Source: CAITSH01 sp945892985 (lineage in GTDB: Bacteria; Pseudomonadota; Gammaproteobacteria; Burkholderiales; SG8-39). From it: a DNA stretch of 47,441 bases. Of the stretch, positions 17,060-26,398 are shown piece after piece. Below the pieces are notes generated by a model. It saw nothing but the letters and a program-made list of their open reading frames with translations, had not been told where the DNA came from and made no database searches. The stretch spans positions 1 to 47,441 of the forward strand of contig CAMDDU010000033.1 in NCBI GenBank assembly GCA_945892985.1. The letters are read 5' to 3'. The translations under genes were made by a program, and so were the position numbers. Position 1 is the stretch's first letter. Each line of letters begins with the position of its first letter.

Positions 17060-17922
17060 TTCCTGCTTTCATAGTTGAGAACAATACCTGCGAACACCGC
17101 CGCGCCCAGCCAGTTGTTATGCAAAAAGGCCTTGAAACAGCCCTCCCGGTCGCGCTTGCGGATGAGAAAGTAGTGATAAACCGCCATCGCAGCGGCGACC
17201 GCCAGCCCGGCGTAATAAAACCAGTTGAACAGCAGGCGCCAGCCTATCCAGCCCAGCACCGCGAACATACCGGCGTAACAGAGCATCACCGCCATCACGT
17301 CCCAGCGGCCGAAGGTGATGGCCGAGGTGCGTATGCCGATATTCAAATCATCATCGCGATCAACCATGGCGTATTCGGTGTCGTAGGCAACAGCCCACAG
17401 GATGTTGGCCGCGAGCAGCACCCAGGCCAGCCAGAACGCCACCGTATTGTGCGCGGCGAACGCCATCGGTATGCCAAACCCGAACGCGACGCCAAGATAA
17501 GCCTGCGGCATGGCAAAAAAGCGCTTGGTATAGGGGTAGGTCATGGCCACAAACAGCGCGCAAAACGACAGCGCGATGGTCTGCCAGTTCAGAAACAGCA
17601 CCAGTGAAAACGCCATCAACACCAGGACCAGCGCCAACAGCAGGGCCTCTTTGCGCGAGACCGTGCCTGCGGGCAGCGGACGGGAACGCGTACGCTGCAC
17701 ATGGCGGTCGAATTCGACATCGACGGTGTCGTTCCAGACGCACCCGGCCGAACGCATCAGCAGGGTGCCGACGCAAAAAATTACCACCACCGACCAGTCC
17801 GGCCATCCGCTCGAGCTGATCCACACAGCCCACAAGGTCGGCCACAGCAGCAACAAGGTGCCGATGGGCTTGTCCAGCCGCATCAGGCGTTCGTATTCGG
17901 TCAGGCGTTGCGCGATGTTCAT
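17050..17922 (-). CDS. ubiA: 4-hydroxybenzoate polyprenyltransferase UbiA
   Basis: The product has 290 residues, the normal length, with about eight to nine membrane helices. The two Asp-rich motifs of the UbiA superfamily are intact: NDTVDVEFDRHVQRTRSRPL near residue 70 and YDTEYAMVDRDDDLNIGIRT near residue 190. It attaches the polyprenyl chain to 4-hydroxybenzoate in the inner membrane, the step before UbiD. It overlaps the following SDR gene by 10 bp. The N-terminus MNIAQRLTEYERLMRLDKPIG is typical. Confidence 0.96.
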   Translation of the reverse strand: MNIAQRLTEYERLMRLDKPIGTLLLLWPTLWAVWISSSGWPDWSVVVIFCVGTLLMRSAGCVWNDTVDVEFDRHVQRTRSRPLPAGTVSRKEALLLALVLVLMAFSLVLFLNWQTIALSFCALFVAMTYPYTKRFFAMPQAYLGVAFGFGIPMAFAAHNTVAFWLAWVLLAANILWAVAYDTEYAMVDRDDDLNIGIRTSAITFGRWDVMAVMLCYAGMFAVLGWIGWRLLFNWFYYAGLAVAAAMAVYHYFLIRKRDREGCFKAFLHNNWLGAAVFAGIVLNYESRKWI

Positions 17923-18067
17923 TTAAACCCAAGCCAGAAGACTGAAACACGGGAAGCGCGGGCGGCGCAAAAAACGGTCTGTACCCTTTCGCGCCTGCTC
18001 TGCTCCCGGTGGCAAACGCTTTTGATTCGGGAATCCCAAAACGCCCGCAATTTTAGCCTGATACGCA

Positions 18068-20236
18068 TCACGCCTTGAGATAGTCGTACCGCCCCCCAAG
18101 CCAGCGCTCAAGATGTTTTTCCACCTGCTGCGGATGTTTGTCCAGCAGGTGGTCGGCTGCTTCGCGGGCCGCGTCGAGCAGGTCGCCGTCGGTCTCAAGA
18201 TCGGCAAAGCGCAGCATCGGCACGCCGCTCTGGCGCGAGCCTAGCACTTCGCCCGGGCCGCGCAACTCCAGGTCGCGTTGCGCGATGACAAAACCGTCGC
18301 TGCTCTCGAATATCACCTTGAGCCGCGCCCGCGCGCCCTCCGACAACGGACTCTGGTAAAGCAGTATGCAGGCGCTCTCATGCGCGCCGCGGCCGACACG
18401 GCCGCGTAACTGGTGCAACTGCGACAGTCCGAAGCGCTCGGCATGTTCGATCACCATCAGCGAGGCGTTGGGCACATCAACGCCGACCTCGATCACGGTG
18501 GTGGCCACCAGGAGGTTCACCGCGCCGGCGACAAACCCGGCCATCACCGCCGCCTTCTCCGCCGGCGGCATGCGCCCGTGCACCAGACCCACACGCAGGC
18601 CGGGCAAATCGGCCGTCAACGCGATATGCGTGTCGATGGCGGTCTGCAACTGCAGCGTCTCGGACTCCTCGATCAGCGGACACACCCAATAGGCCTGGCG
18701 CCCGCCCTCGCAGGACACGCGCACGCGTGCCAGCACCTCGTCGCGGCGCGTATCGGCGATCAGCTTGGTGATCACCGGATGGCGCCCCGGCGGCAGCTCA
18801 TCGATCACCGACACATCAAGGTCGGCGTAGTAGCTCATGGACAGCGTGCGCGGAATGGGTGTGGCGCTCATCATCAGCTGGTGCGGCCACAAACCGTCCG
18901 CCGACGCGCGGCCCTTTTTGCGCAAAGCCAGGCGCTGCGCCACACCGAAGCGGTGCTGCTCATCAACGATGGCCAGACCCAGTCGGTCAAACTCGACATG
19001 ATCCTGGAACAGCGCATGGGTGCCCACCGCCACCGCCGCCCGGCCCGATGAGATCGCCTCGACGGCCGCCTCGCGTTCCTTTTTTTTCAGGCTGCCGGTC
19101 AGCCAAGTCAAGGGCACGCCCAGCGGTGCCAGCCATTGGGAAAATTTGCGAAAGTGCTGCTCGGCAAGTATTTCTGTCGGCGCCATCACCGCCGCCTGCC
19201 AGCCCGACTCCACCGCGCGCAGCGCCGCGAGCGCCGCCACCACGGTCTTGCCGCTGCCCACATCGCCTTGCAGCAGGCGGTTCATCGGGTGCGGCTCGGC
19301 CAGGTCATGCTCAATCTCGCCCCAGCAGCGCGCTTGCGCCGCAGTAAGCACGAAGGGCAGGCTTTTTTGCAGCCCGTCCGTAAGTTGGCCGGGCAGCGCG
19401 AGGCGCGGCGCGTTACGGGCGCGGCGCTCGCGATAATGCAAGCGCATCGACAACTGCTGCGCCAGCAACTCGTCGAACTTCATGCGCCGCCAGGCGCGAT
19501 GGTTGCGCGCCGACAAACCCTCCGGCGCCATGCCAGGCGGGGGATGGTGCAGCAAGCGGATGGCGCCGGCAAAAGAAGGCAGGTCCAGCGGCGCGATCAT
19601 TTCCTCGGGCAGTGAATCGGCCATGTCGCCGCGCGCGAGCTCCGCCACAATCAACTTGCGCAGCGTGAGCTGGCCAAGGCCGGCGGTGGTCGGATAAACC
19701 GGCGTCAGCGCATCGGACAGCGCGGCGCCGGGCCGCACAATGCGAAAACGTGGATGGATCATCTCGCCGCCGAAAAATCCGGCGCGCGCCTCGCCGAAAG
19801 CGCGCACGCGCGCGCCCGGAGCGAGCACTTTTTGCTGGTTGGGATAAAAATTCATGAAACGCAGCCACATTTCACCGCTCGAATCGGCGAGCTTCACCAC
19901 CAGCTGGCGGCGCGGCCGGAAAGCAACCGTGCAATCGATGACATTGCCCTCGATCTGCGTCGGCAAACCGTCGATAAGCTCGGAAATCGGCGTCAGTCGC
20001 GTTTCATCCTCGTAGCGCAGCGGCAGGTGCAAGAGCAGATCCTGGCTGCGGCTGAGACCGAGTTTGAGCAGCTTTTGCACAATGACCGGGCTGAGCCGGG
20101 GAAAGCGCTGCGCCACGTCCACCGCCATGGCGGCTGCGGCGGTCTGTTTGCGACCAACCGCATCCGCTGAATCCGCCCGGGCGGATTTAGCCGCCGGTTT
20201 CGCGCCCTTACCCGCCTTGGTGGTCTTTGCGGTCAC
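18068..20236 (-). CDS. recG: ATP-dependent DNA helicase RecG
   Basis: About 722 residues from a GTG at 20236 (VTAKTTKAGKGAKPA), 10 bp after the ridA stop. The frame is open further back into ridA, and a later start nearer FPRLSPVIVQKL is also possible. The wedge/OB domain (about 60-200), Walker A GDVGSGKT, Walker B VDEQHRFG, SATPIPRTL and the motif VI region QLRGRVGRG are all intact. It remodels stalled replication forks and branched DNA. The Ala/Lys-rich N-terminal extension of about 40 residues is unlike E. coli RecG. Confidence 0.96.
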   Translation of the reverse strand: MTAKTTKAGKGAKPAAKSARADSADAVGRKQTAAAAMAVDVAQRFPRLSPVIVQKLLKLGLSRSQDLLLHLPLRYEDETRLTPISELIDGLPTQIEGNVIDCTVAFRPRRQLVVKLADSSGEMWLRFMNFYPNQQKVLAPGARVRAFGEARAGFFGGEMIHPRFRIVRPGAALSDALTPVYPTTAGLGQLTLRKLIVAELARGDMADSLPEEMIAPLDLPSFAGAIRLLHHPPPGMAPEGLSARNHRAWRRMKFDELLAQQLSMRLHYRERRARNAPRLALPGQLTDGLQKSLPFVLTAAQARCWGEIEHDLAEPHPMNRLLQGDVGSGKTVVAALAALRAVESGWQAAVMAPTEILAEQHFRKFSQWLAPLGVPLTWLTGSLKKKEREAAVEAISSGRAAVAVGTHALFQDHVEFDRLGLAIVDEQHRFGVAQRLALRKKGRASADGLWPHQLMMSATPIPRTLSMSYYADLDVSVIDELPPGRHPVITKLIADTRRDEVLARVRVSCEGGRQAYWVCPLIEESETLQLQTAIDTHIALTADLPGLRVGLVHGRMPPAEKAAVMAGFVAGAVNLLVATTVIEVGVDVPNASLMVIEHAERFGLSQLHQLRGRVGRGAHESACILLYQSPLSEGARARLKVIFESSDGFVIAQRDLELRGPGEVLGSRQSGVPMLRFADLETDGDLLDAAREAADHLLDKHPQQVEKHLERWLGGRYDYLKA

Positions 20237-20246
20237 TAGCCCGCCG

Positions 20247-20633
20247 TCACTTCGCGTCCAGCACAAGGATGGCATCGGCCTCAACCAGCGCGCCGCGCGG
20301 CAACGCGGCCACGCCGACCGCGGCGCGCGCCGGATAGGGCTGCGCCATGTACTGCGCCATGACCTCGTTAACCATGGCGAAATGCGCGAGGTCGGTGAGA
20401 TAAATGGTCAGCTTGACGGCATCGGCAAGCGAGCCGCCCGAAGCGGCCGCCACAGCCGCGAGATTGCGAAACACCTGGTGAATTTGCGCTTCAATGCCGC
20501 CGACCAGTTGCATGCTTGCCGGATCAAGCGCAATCTGGCCCGACAGGTAGACGGTTTGGCCGCATCGTATCGCCTGCGAATACGTGCCGATGGCGGCGGG
20601 CGCGTCGGGTGTCTGGATGGCGTTCTTGCTCAT
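20247..20633 (-). CDS. ridA: RidA family enamine/imine deaminase
   Basis: The product has 128 residues from MSKNAIQTPDAPAAIG at 20633; the upstream in-frame part is cysteine-rich and unlike the family. Family signatures include IGTYSQAI, VYLSGQIALDP and PARAAVGVAALPRGALVEADA, in which the Arg that binds the substrate carboxylate is present. It hydrolyses reactive 2-aminoacrylate and related enamines. It precedes recG on the same strand with a 10-bp gap, a common arrangement in betaproteobacteria. Confidence 0.93.
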   Translation of the reverse strand: MSKNAIQTPDAPAAIGTYSQAIRCGQTVYLSGQIALDPASMQLVGGIEAQIHQVFRNLAAVAAASGGSLADAVKLTIYLTDLAHFAMVNEVMAQYMAQPYPARAAVGVAALPRGALVEADAILVLDAK

Positions 20634-20773
20634 GGCGGGGCTTCCTGAAATGAGTGGACGGGCACCGGTGCAACAGCACACGTAATCACGCACGCATGCA
20701 AACCAGCACTTAAGACACACCCGCGCCTTATAATGGCGAACTGAGTGCAGCGGGCGTGTCCCTCGTATCTTAA

Positions 20774-21150
20774 ATGACCTCCCGCCCCCCCGCCATAGTT
20801 CAAAACCTCACCAAGCTCATTGGTGCACCCAGAAATGGGGTGCTGCTGCGTTTTTCACGCGGCAGCGATTACCTCAAATCGGGTGACGCGGCGCAGGCTG
20901 CGGCGCATTGGCGCGCAGCAGTGGCAAAAGACCCGGCCTGCTCGAGCGCCGGGAAACTGCCCGGGCGCGCGCTGACGCAAAGCGGTGACATCCCCGTCGC
21001 GCTCGGGGTCCATTGCAGCGGGCTCGACTCCGCGAAGCAAAAAGGCGACAAGCAGGCAACAAACAGGCAGCAAAGGAAATGACCGAGTTCGCACAGCGGC
21101 TATTAAAACAAAAAGGACAAAACGGCGAAAAGGTCCGGACATGTCATTGA
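20774..21150 (+). pseudogene. TPR-like protein, frameshifted by an 11-bp tandem duplication
   Basis: The frame starts well (LRFSRGSDYLKSGDAAQAAA, a TPR helix pair), but after KQKGDKQA it shifts and stops at 21080. The cause is visible: ACAAGCAGGCA (21048-21058) is followed by ACAAACAGGCA (21059-21069), a tandem 11-mer. Removing one copy restores AKEMTEFAQRLLKQKGQNG up to a stop at 21148-21150, overlapping the permease start by 10 bp. Other positions look eroded too (PACSSAGKLPGR, with no aromatic TPR residues). The intact family is a small TPR protein of about 110-125 residues. It is possibly still translated as a 102-residue variant. Confidence 0.7.
21048..21069 (+). repeat. Tandem 11-bp duplication inside the TPR gene
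   Basis: Two adjacent 11-mers differing at one base (G/A at the fifth position). The mismatch shows the duplication is not brand new. It breaks the reading frame of the TPR gene. Confidence 0.85.
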
Positions 21151-23102
21151 CCACTGTACGCAACAAACTGTTTGGCGCACCGCTCGATCCGATGAACAAG
21201 GACACACGCCACGGCATCGCACTGGTTGCGTTCATTGCCTGGGTGGGACTGGGCGCCGACGGCATCTCCTCGTCCTGCTACGGCCCCGAAGAGGCCTTCC
21301 GCGCCCTCGGTGAGCACACCCATCTGGGCCTCTATCTCGCCCTCGCCACCGCCGGCACGGTGTTCATCATCGCCCTCGCCTACAACCAGGTGATCGAACT
21401 CTTCCCCACCGGCGGCGGCGGCTACCGCGTCGCCACCAAGTTGCTGGGCCCTTACGCGGGGGTGATTTCCGGCGCCGCGCTGATTCTCGATTACGTGCTG
21501 ACCATTTCCATTTCCATCGCCAGCGGCGTGGACGCCATGTTCAGCCTGCTGCCCCTGGGCTTTCAGTCCTACAAACTGGGCACCGAGGTGGTGCTGATCA
21601 TTCTGCTTACCGGGCTCAACTTGCGCGGCATGAAAGAGGTGATCACCATCCTGCTGCCAATTTTTCTCGGTTTTATCATCACCCACGCCCTGCTGATCGT
21701 CTACGGTACGCTGGCGCATATCGACATGATCCCGGCCCTGATACCCGCGACCATCGCCGAGACTTCAAAACTCTCCAGCGAACTGGGCTGGGCGCATGTG
21801 GCGGCGCTGATGCTGCTCGCCTACTCGCAGGGCGGCGGCACCTATACCGGCCTCGAGGCCGTGTCCAACAATGTCAACGTGCTGGCCGAGCCGCGCGTCA
21901 AAACCGGCAAGGCCACCATGCTCTACATGGCCTTGTCGCTCGCCTTCACCGCCGGCGGCATCATCCTGCTCTACCTGCTGTGGGACGCCAAGCCGGTGGA
22001 AGGTCAGACGCTCAACGCCGTGGTGTTCGGATCGATCATCCGCAGCCTCGGCTGGGAGAGCGAATTCATGATCCAGTCGGCCATTGTCATCGTACTGGCG
22101 CTGGAGGCGGGCCTGCTCTTCGTCGCCGCCAACACCGGCTTTCTCGGCGGCCCGGCGGTGCTCTCCAACATGGCGGCCGATTCCTGGGTGCCGCACAAGT
22201 TCCGCTACCTGTCGACGCGCCTGGTCACCGAAAACGGCATCCTGATGATGGGTTTGTCCGGCCTCGGCATCCTGCTCATCACCGGCGGCAGCGTGTCACT
22301 GCTGGTCATTCTCTACAGCGTCAGTGTGTTCCTCACTTTCGCCATATCGCTGTTCGGCCTATGCGCCTTCTGGTGGTCAAACCGGGACAAACAGAAAAAA
22401 TGGCTAGGCCGAATGCTGCTCTCGGCCACCGGCTTTGTCGTCTGCGCCGGCATCCTGGCGATGCTGCTGTTCGAAAAATTTCTAGCAGGCGGCTGGATCG
22501 CCGCCATCATCATCACCGCCATCGTCGCCGTGTGCGTTAGCGTACGCAACCACTACAGCAAGACGCGGCGGCAGCTCAAGGCACTCGATTCGACATTCGA
22601 ATCGGTGGCCTTTGGCAGTGTGACCAACCCGCCCAAACCCGATCAGGAAAAGCCCACTGCGGTGTTCCTTGTCGGCTCCAGCCGTGGCGGCGGCCTGCAT
22701 GCGCTGCTGTGGGTGCAGCGCATGTTCCCCCACCATTTTTTCAATTTCGTTTTCATCAACGCCCGCACCGTCGATTCGCAGGCTTATGGCGGCTCCGAAG
22801 AAATGGGCACGATGAAGGTGGGGGCCAATTCGTCCTTGCGCTACTTTGACAACTTCTGCAACAGCAAGGGCTGGGCGGCCAAATCCTATCTCGCCTTCGG
22901 CACCGACCCGATCGATGATTTCACCAAACTATGTGAAAAAGTCCACGAGGACTTTCCCAACGCCATCTACTTCACCAGCAAGCTGATCTTCGAATACGAC
23001 AACTGGTTCACCCGCCTGCTGCACAACGAGGCGGCGCTGGTGCTGCAACGGCGCCTGCACCTGCAGGGCCTGCAAATGATCATCCTGCCGATGAAGCTCT
23101 GA
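21141..23102 (+). CDS. APC-family permease, KimA/KUP-like potassium uptake candidate
   Basis: The product has 653 residues from MSLTTVRNKLFGAPLDP at 21141. Twelve membrane helices are followed by a cytoplasmic C-terminal domain of about 150 residues. Features shared with Bacillus KimA (YdaO) include GADGISSSCYGPEEAF, YRVATKLLGP with a Gly-rich FPTGGGGY, VAANTGFLGGP and the C-terminal LLHNEAALVLQRRL. KimA is a high-affinity K+/H+ symporter of the APC superfamily. The same family is often annotated as an amino-acid permease, so the substrate is uncertain. It follows the broken TPR gene with a small overlap. Confidence 0.85.
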   Translation: MSLTTVRNKLFGAPLDPMNKDTRHGIALVAFIAWVGLGADGISSSCYGPEEAFRALGEHTHLGLYLALATAGTVFIIALAYNQVIELFPTGGGGYRVATKLLGPYAGVISGAALILDYVLTISISIASGVDAMFSLLPLGFQSYKLGTEVVLIILLTGLNLRGMKEVITILLPIFLGFIITHALLIVYGTLAHIDMIPALIPATIAETSKLSSELGWAHVAALMLLAYSQGGGTYTGLEAVSNNVNVLAEPRVKTGKATMLYMALSLAFTAGGIILLYLLWDAKPVEGQTLNAVVFGSIIRSLGWESEFMIQSAIVIVLALEAGLLFVAANTGFLGGPAVLSNMAADSWVPHKFRYLSTRLVTENGILMMGLSGLGILLITGGSVSLLVILYSVSVFLTFAISLFGLCAFWWSNRDKQKKWLGRMLLSATGFVVCAGILAMLLFEKFLAGGWIAAIIITAIVAVCVSVRNHYSKTRRQLKALDSTFESVAFGSVTNPPKPDQEKPTAVFLVGSSRGGGLHALLWVQRMFPHHFFNFVFINARTVDSQAYGGSEEMGTMKVGANSSLRYFDNFCNSKGWAAKSYLAFGTDPIDDFTKLCEKVHEDFPNAIYFTSKLIFEYDNWFTRLLHNEAALVLQRRLHLQGLQMIILPMKL

Positions 23103-23651
23103 CAGGAACGCCCGCAGAAACAACCCGGGGACCGCGACCGGCAACGCGTTCAAGACATCCTGTCCCTATCGCGCGCGGGTTTTCCCGCTGCAGGCCAAGC
23201 CCGCCGCCACCAAACGCAGCGCTCGATCAAACCGCCTGTTTTTGCCTAGGCATTACGTCAGGAAATCCTTCCTCGCTGCATGGGGAAAACACATGCGTAT
23301 GACGGAGGGGTAGTTGCAACTTCGCCGAAATTCAATGCAGCAGACAAGGCGCCGATAAGCGCGCTGATGCGAACCTTGGCGCTATTCCCTTTACCGCCCT
23401 GGAATACGCTGGAAAGCCTCTCCTGCTGCGGCTTTCCAGTCACCATCCCCTTAGCTGGCGTACTGGGATCAGCGCTCCCTTAAGTAAGTACCGTTCCGGC
23501 ATACCCATGGGTGTGCAAATTATCGCCGCACCCTGGCGCGAAAACCCGGCCTTGCGCATTGCCGCCCACCTTGAGCACGAGGCTCTGTGCACGACAGCGG
23601 TCGCAAACCTATAATCGTCGCACCTTAGAAACAACATCCCAAGGATTTGCC
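23103..23651. other. Gene-free interval containing a stem-loop repeat
   Basis: About 550 bp without a supported gene between the permease and the AtzH-like gene. The only clear structure is the perfect hairpin at 23409-23439. A short duplicate-like relation to the other hairpin copies suggests repeat-driven expansion. I see no strong promoter pair. Confidence 0.5.
23409..23439. repeat. Dispersed stem-loop repeat, copy 3
   Basis: A perfect 10-bp stem CTGGAAAGCC/GGCTTTCCAG around an 11-base loop (TCTCCTGCTGC). It has the same arm core and loop length as 16156-16198 and 30276-30310, with a diverged loop. Confidence 0.65.
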
Positions 23652-24038
23652 ATGCCTGAAATCAACCTGCCCGAGGTTCTCGCCGAAGTCACGGCCGCCT
23701 TCGCCCGCTATGAAAAAGCGCTCATCACCAATGATGTCGAGGTGCTCGACGAATTGTTCTGGGATTCACCACTGACACTGCGCTTTGGCGCCACCGAAAA
23801 TCTCTATGGCTACGCGGCCATCAAGGCGTTTCGCGGCGCGCGCCCTTCGTCAGACCTGCCCCGCACGACACGCAACACCCTTATCACCAGCTACGGCCGC
23901 GATTTCGCCACTGCCAACACCGAGTTCCTGCGCGACAGCATGAACGGCAAGGTCGGCCGACAGTCGCAGACCTGGATAAAAACCGCCGCCGGATGGCGCG
24001 TGGTGGCGGCGCATGTCAGCGTGGCGGCCATAAGCTAG
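23652..24038 (+). CDS. AtzH/HpxZ-like DUF3225 protein
   Basis: This 128-residue protein with the NTF2-like fold starts at MPEINLPEVLAEVTAAFARY. Motifs LDELFWDSPLTLRFGATENLYG and IKAFRGARP are those of the DUF3225 family. Members include AtzH (1-carboxybiuret hydrolysis in cyanuric acid breakdown) and HpxZ (oxalurate catabolism), usually encoded beside an amidase such as AtzE/HpxW-Y. Here an amidase gene lies just across a small remnant, facing it, which supports a shared role on a carboxylated urea or ureide. The exact substrate is not deducible. Confidence 0.85.
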   Translation: MPEINLPEVLAEVTAAFARYEKALITNDVEVLDELFWDSPLTLRFGATENLYGYAAIKAFRGARPSSDLPRTTRNTLITSYGRDFATANTEFLRDSMNGKVGRQSQTWIKTAAGWRVVAAHVSVAAIS

Positions 24039-24237
24039 CGGGAACACGGCCGATGCGCCAATCCATCAACAGGCACGGAATCGCGTAGAACGGCGACAAC
24101 ATCAACTCGACGCCGGTGAGGTAGTCGGCCGCGCCTATCACCGTCAACGCCAGGGTCGCCAGTAGATAGGCCATGCGCGGCGTCAGCCGGTTGATGCGCT
24201 TGAACAAAAAGGCGCCGGTGTCGATGCGGTGCCACAA
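24016..24237 (-). pseudogene. N-terminal fragment of a membrane-bound signalling protein
   Basis: An open frame of 73 residues with two hydrophobic stretches (MAYLLATLALTVIGAADYLTG and SPFYAIPCLLMDW). The pattern DYLTG...SPFYAIP is that of the membrane region preceding GGDEF or kinase domains in many proteobacterial proteins. The frame stops after ASLWPPR inside the end of the convergent AtzH-like gene, and no downstream domain follows, so it reads as a truncated relic. It could still be a small membrane protein. Confidence 0.45.
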
Positions 24238-24394
24238 ATCGAAAACCGCTTTCTAGTTGATGAAGCCTTGCCTGGCTGAAGCCATTCGCACCCCCTTCAT
24301 CTGGCATTCACAACCGCGACACACCCACCCTCAACTGCGGCGGGAATAGCCAGTGCGGCAAGCCCATGCCCCTGTGGTTCGGCTTCACACCGCA

Positions 24395-25810
24395 TCACGC
24401 GGCTTGCATCAGCCAGCGCGCGATGCCTATCATTTTCACATCGCTTCCCTGGGCCCCCATCAATTGCAATCCAAGCGGCAGGCCGGCTGACTGCAGCAAG
24501 GGCAGTGAAAAACTCGGTCCGCCCAGCAGCGTCCAGGCCGAGGCAAACAGACGACTGCCGGTCTGCGTCAGGCCCAAAATCGCCGGCCCGGCTGATGCGA
24601 GGGAGACAAACCCGTCGACCTCGCGCGACAACGCAAGAACCGAGGACCGAAAGCCCTCCCGCCACGCAAGCCGTTGCGCATGCTCTGCCGCGTTGGTGCG
24701 CGACGCGGCATCAAGCAGTTCGCGCATGCGTTCACCAACAAGGTGCTCACCGCAGTCGAAGTAAGCGCGCAAGGGCCAGCGTGATTCCCAGGCAAATATA
24801 TGCCAGGCAACCTCGACCGCCTCAAGCATCAGGCGTTCGAGCGATGCGACGCGCCCGTCGCTGGCATCGAGCACCTCCACACCTTTGGCACGCAGGCCGT
24901 CCAGCGCATTGGCAAACGCGGCGATTGATTCCGCGTCCGCTTCCGGCCAGCCGGCCGTTTGCAGGATCGCGAGGCGCCGTGGCCGCCTTGGTTCGGGCAA
25001 CGCGATGCCGGCTGCGGGCACCGCTTCGCCCAATGCGCCCGTTGCAACCATTGCACCCAATGCACCCAATGCACCCAATGCACCGGACGCCGCAGCGATG
25101 ACCGTGGCAACGGCCCAGGCATCATCAATATGTTGCGCCAGCACCCCCAGATGATCGAGTGTTGCCGACAAAGGCTGCACCCCGTCGAGGCTGAGCCCGC
25201 CGTGCGTCGGCTTCCAGCCAAAGACGCCGCAATAGGAAGCCGGCCGGATTATCGAGGCCAGCGTCTGCGTTCCCAGCGCGACCGGGAGCAGTCCGGCGCC
25301 GACTGCCGCCGCCGAACCACTGGACGAACCGCCCGGAGTACGTCGCGGATCAAACGGGTTGCAAGTCGGCCCGGCGCGCCCGGTGGCGAACTCGGTGGTC
25401 ACGGTCTTGCCGACGATCACCGCGCCGGCCTGCTTGAGCGCAACCACACAAGCGGCGTTGCGTCGCGGCTGGAAGCCGGCATAAATCGGGCTGCCCATTT
25501 GCGTCGGCATGTCGCGCGTTTCAATGATGTCCTTGATACCCACGGGCATGCCGTCCAGCGCAGAGAGCGGCGCGCCGGCGCGATAACGCAGGACCGACTC
25601 GTCGGCGGCACGTCGTGCGCTTTCGGCGTCAAGATGGGTGAAGGCGTGCAACTGCGGCTCAATTCGCGCAATTTGCCCGAGACAGCGCTCGAGGTAGTCG
25701 CGCGGATTATCGCCTCCGGAGACGAAGGCCTCGCGATGGCGCACGAAGGATGCACGCTGCGCATGCGCAGGGGGATAGGGCAGGGGCAACACGTCGGGGG
25801 AGGCTTTCAT
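24395..25810 (-). CDS. Amidase (amidase-signature family)
   Basis: The product has 471 residues. The amidase-signature triad is visible: Lys near residue 93 in VGIKDIIET, the cis-Ser in TPGGSSSGSAAAV (about 159-171) and the nucleophile Ser near 186 in GTQTLASIIRPAS. It hydrolyses a C-N amide bond. Placement beside an AtzH/HpxZ-like gene and near an oxamate-carbamoyltransferase operon points to a ureide or urea-dicarboxylate, as for AtzE/HpxW-type enzymes. A run of GALGALGALGA in the middle is encoded by a 9-bp tandem repeat. It is probably co-transcribed after the VOC gene (50-bp gap). Confidence 0.88.
   Translation of the reverse strand: MKASPDVLPLPYPPAHAQRASFVRHREAFVSGGDNPRDYLERCLGQIARIEPQLHAFTHLDAESARRAADESVLRYRAGAPLSALDGMPVGIKDIIETRDMPTQMGSPIYAGFQPRRNAACVVALKQAGAVIVGKTVTTEFATGRAGPTCNPFDPRRTPGGSSSGSAAAVGAGLLPVALGTQTLASIIRPASYCGVFGWKPTHGGLSLDGVQPLSATLDHLGVLAQHIDDAWAVATVIAAASGALGALGALGAMVATGALGEAVPAAGIALPEPRRPRRLAILQTAGWPEADAESIAAFANALDGLRAKGVEVLDASDGRVASLERLMLEAVEVAWHIFAWESRWPLRAYFDCGEHLVGERMRELLDAASRTNAAEHAQRLAWREGFRSSVLALSREVDGFVSLASAGPAILGLTQTGSRLFASAWTLLGGPSFSLPLLQSAGLPLGLQLMGAQGSDVKMIGIARWLMQAA
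25052..25080 (-). repeat. 9-bp tandem repeat inside the amidase gene
   Basis: Three perfect consecutive TGCACCCAA units (25052-25078) followed by a partial fourth. They encode repeated Gly-Ala-Leu on the minus strand. Because the unit is nine bases, copy-number changes keep the frame and would only alter a loop length. Confidence 0.85.
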
Positions 25811-25860
25811 GGGGTCGGAAACTATTCGGCCGGGCGAAAAACAGCAAGCCCGCGCCAGCC

Positions 25861-26283
25861 TCAGGCCGGCTTGGGGTCGCCGAGCTGGCGTGTCGGCGGT
25901 CCCTTGAACTCGACGTGATTGCCGTCCGGGTCGCGAAAATAGATCGACAGCCCGAATCCATCGGCGCCATAGCGCTCGCGCGCCGGTTCGGGCTCGGCGC
26001 CAAATTTACGGATATGGGCATTAATGGCCTCGACCTCAAACGGCTCAACGCGCAGGCAAAAGTGCTCCATGTTCTGCCCGGTCTCGGCACCACGCCCGGG
26101 CACCAGGTCTAGCTGCGAATCACCAATGCGCAATTGCACCAGCACCACCGGCTCCTGGATTCTGCGCTCAACCCGCGCGCCAAGCATGGCGCAATAAAAT
26201 GCCTCTGCCCGCGCAAGGTCGGCCACCTTGAGCACGACATGATCGAGGCGCAATACGCGCATTGGAAGCTGCGAAGTCGTCAT
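25861..26283 (-). CDS. VOC-family (glyoxalase/dioxygenase-fold) protein
   Basis: The product has 140 residues from MTTSQLPMRVLRLDHVVLKV at 26283; an upstream in-frame ATG at 26352 would add 23 unlike residues. Two beta-alpha-beta-beta-beta modules are visible. Metal-site candidates are His in RLDHVV, His in MEHFCLRV and Glu in NHVEFKGP. The pattern DPDGNHVEF is typical of the vicinal-oxygen-chelate superfamily, which includes glyoxalases, dioxygenases and fosfomycin-type resistance proteins. The reaction cannot be named. It lies between a Bug receptor and the amidase on the same strand. Confidence 0.85.
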   Translation of the reverse strand: MTTSQLPMRVLRLDHVVLKVADLARAEAFYCAMLGARVERRIQEPVVLVQLRIGDSQLDLVPGRGAETGQNMEHFCLRVEPFEVEAINAHIRKFGAEPEPARERYGADGFGLSIYFRDPDGNHVEFKGPPTRQLGDPKPA

Positions 26284-26398
26284 GACACTGTTCTCCCTGT
26301 TCACATGTTGCTTGTTACCTGCCTGCGCGGCATCGGGCATGCGCACCTTCACGCACCTTCAAGCACCATCGCGCACCGGCTCGCCCTTGTTGCCGCGG

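Noticed and set aside
23409..23439. Intrinsic terminator of the KimA-like permease
   Set aside because: A perfect hairpin but 300 bp beyond the stop and without a T run on either side; it fits the dispersed repeat family better.
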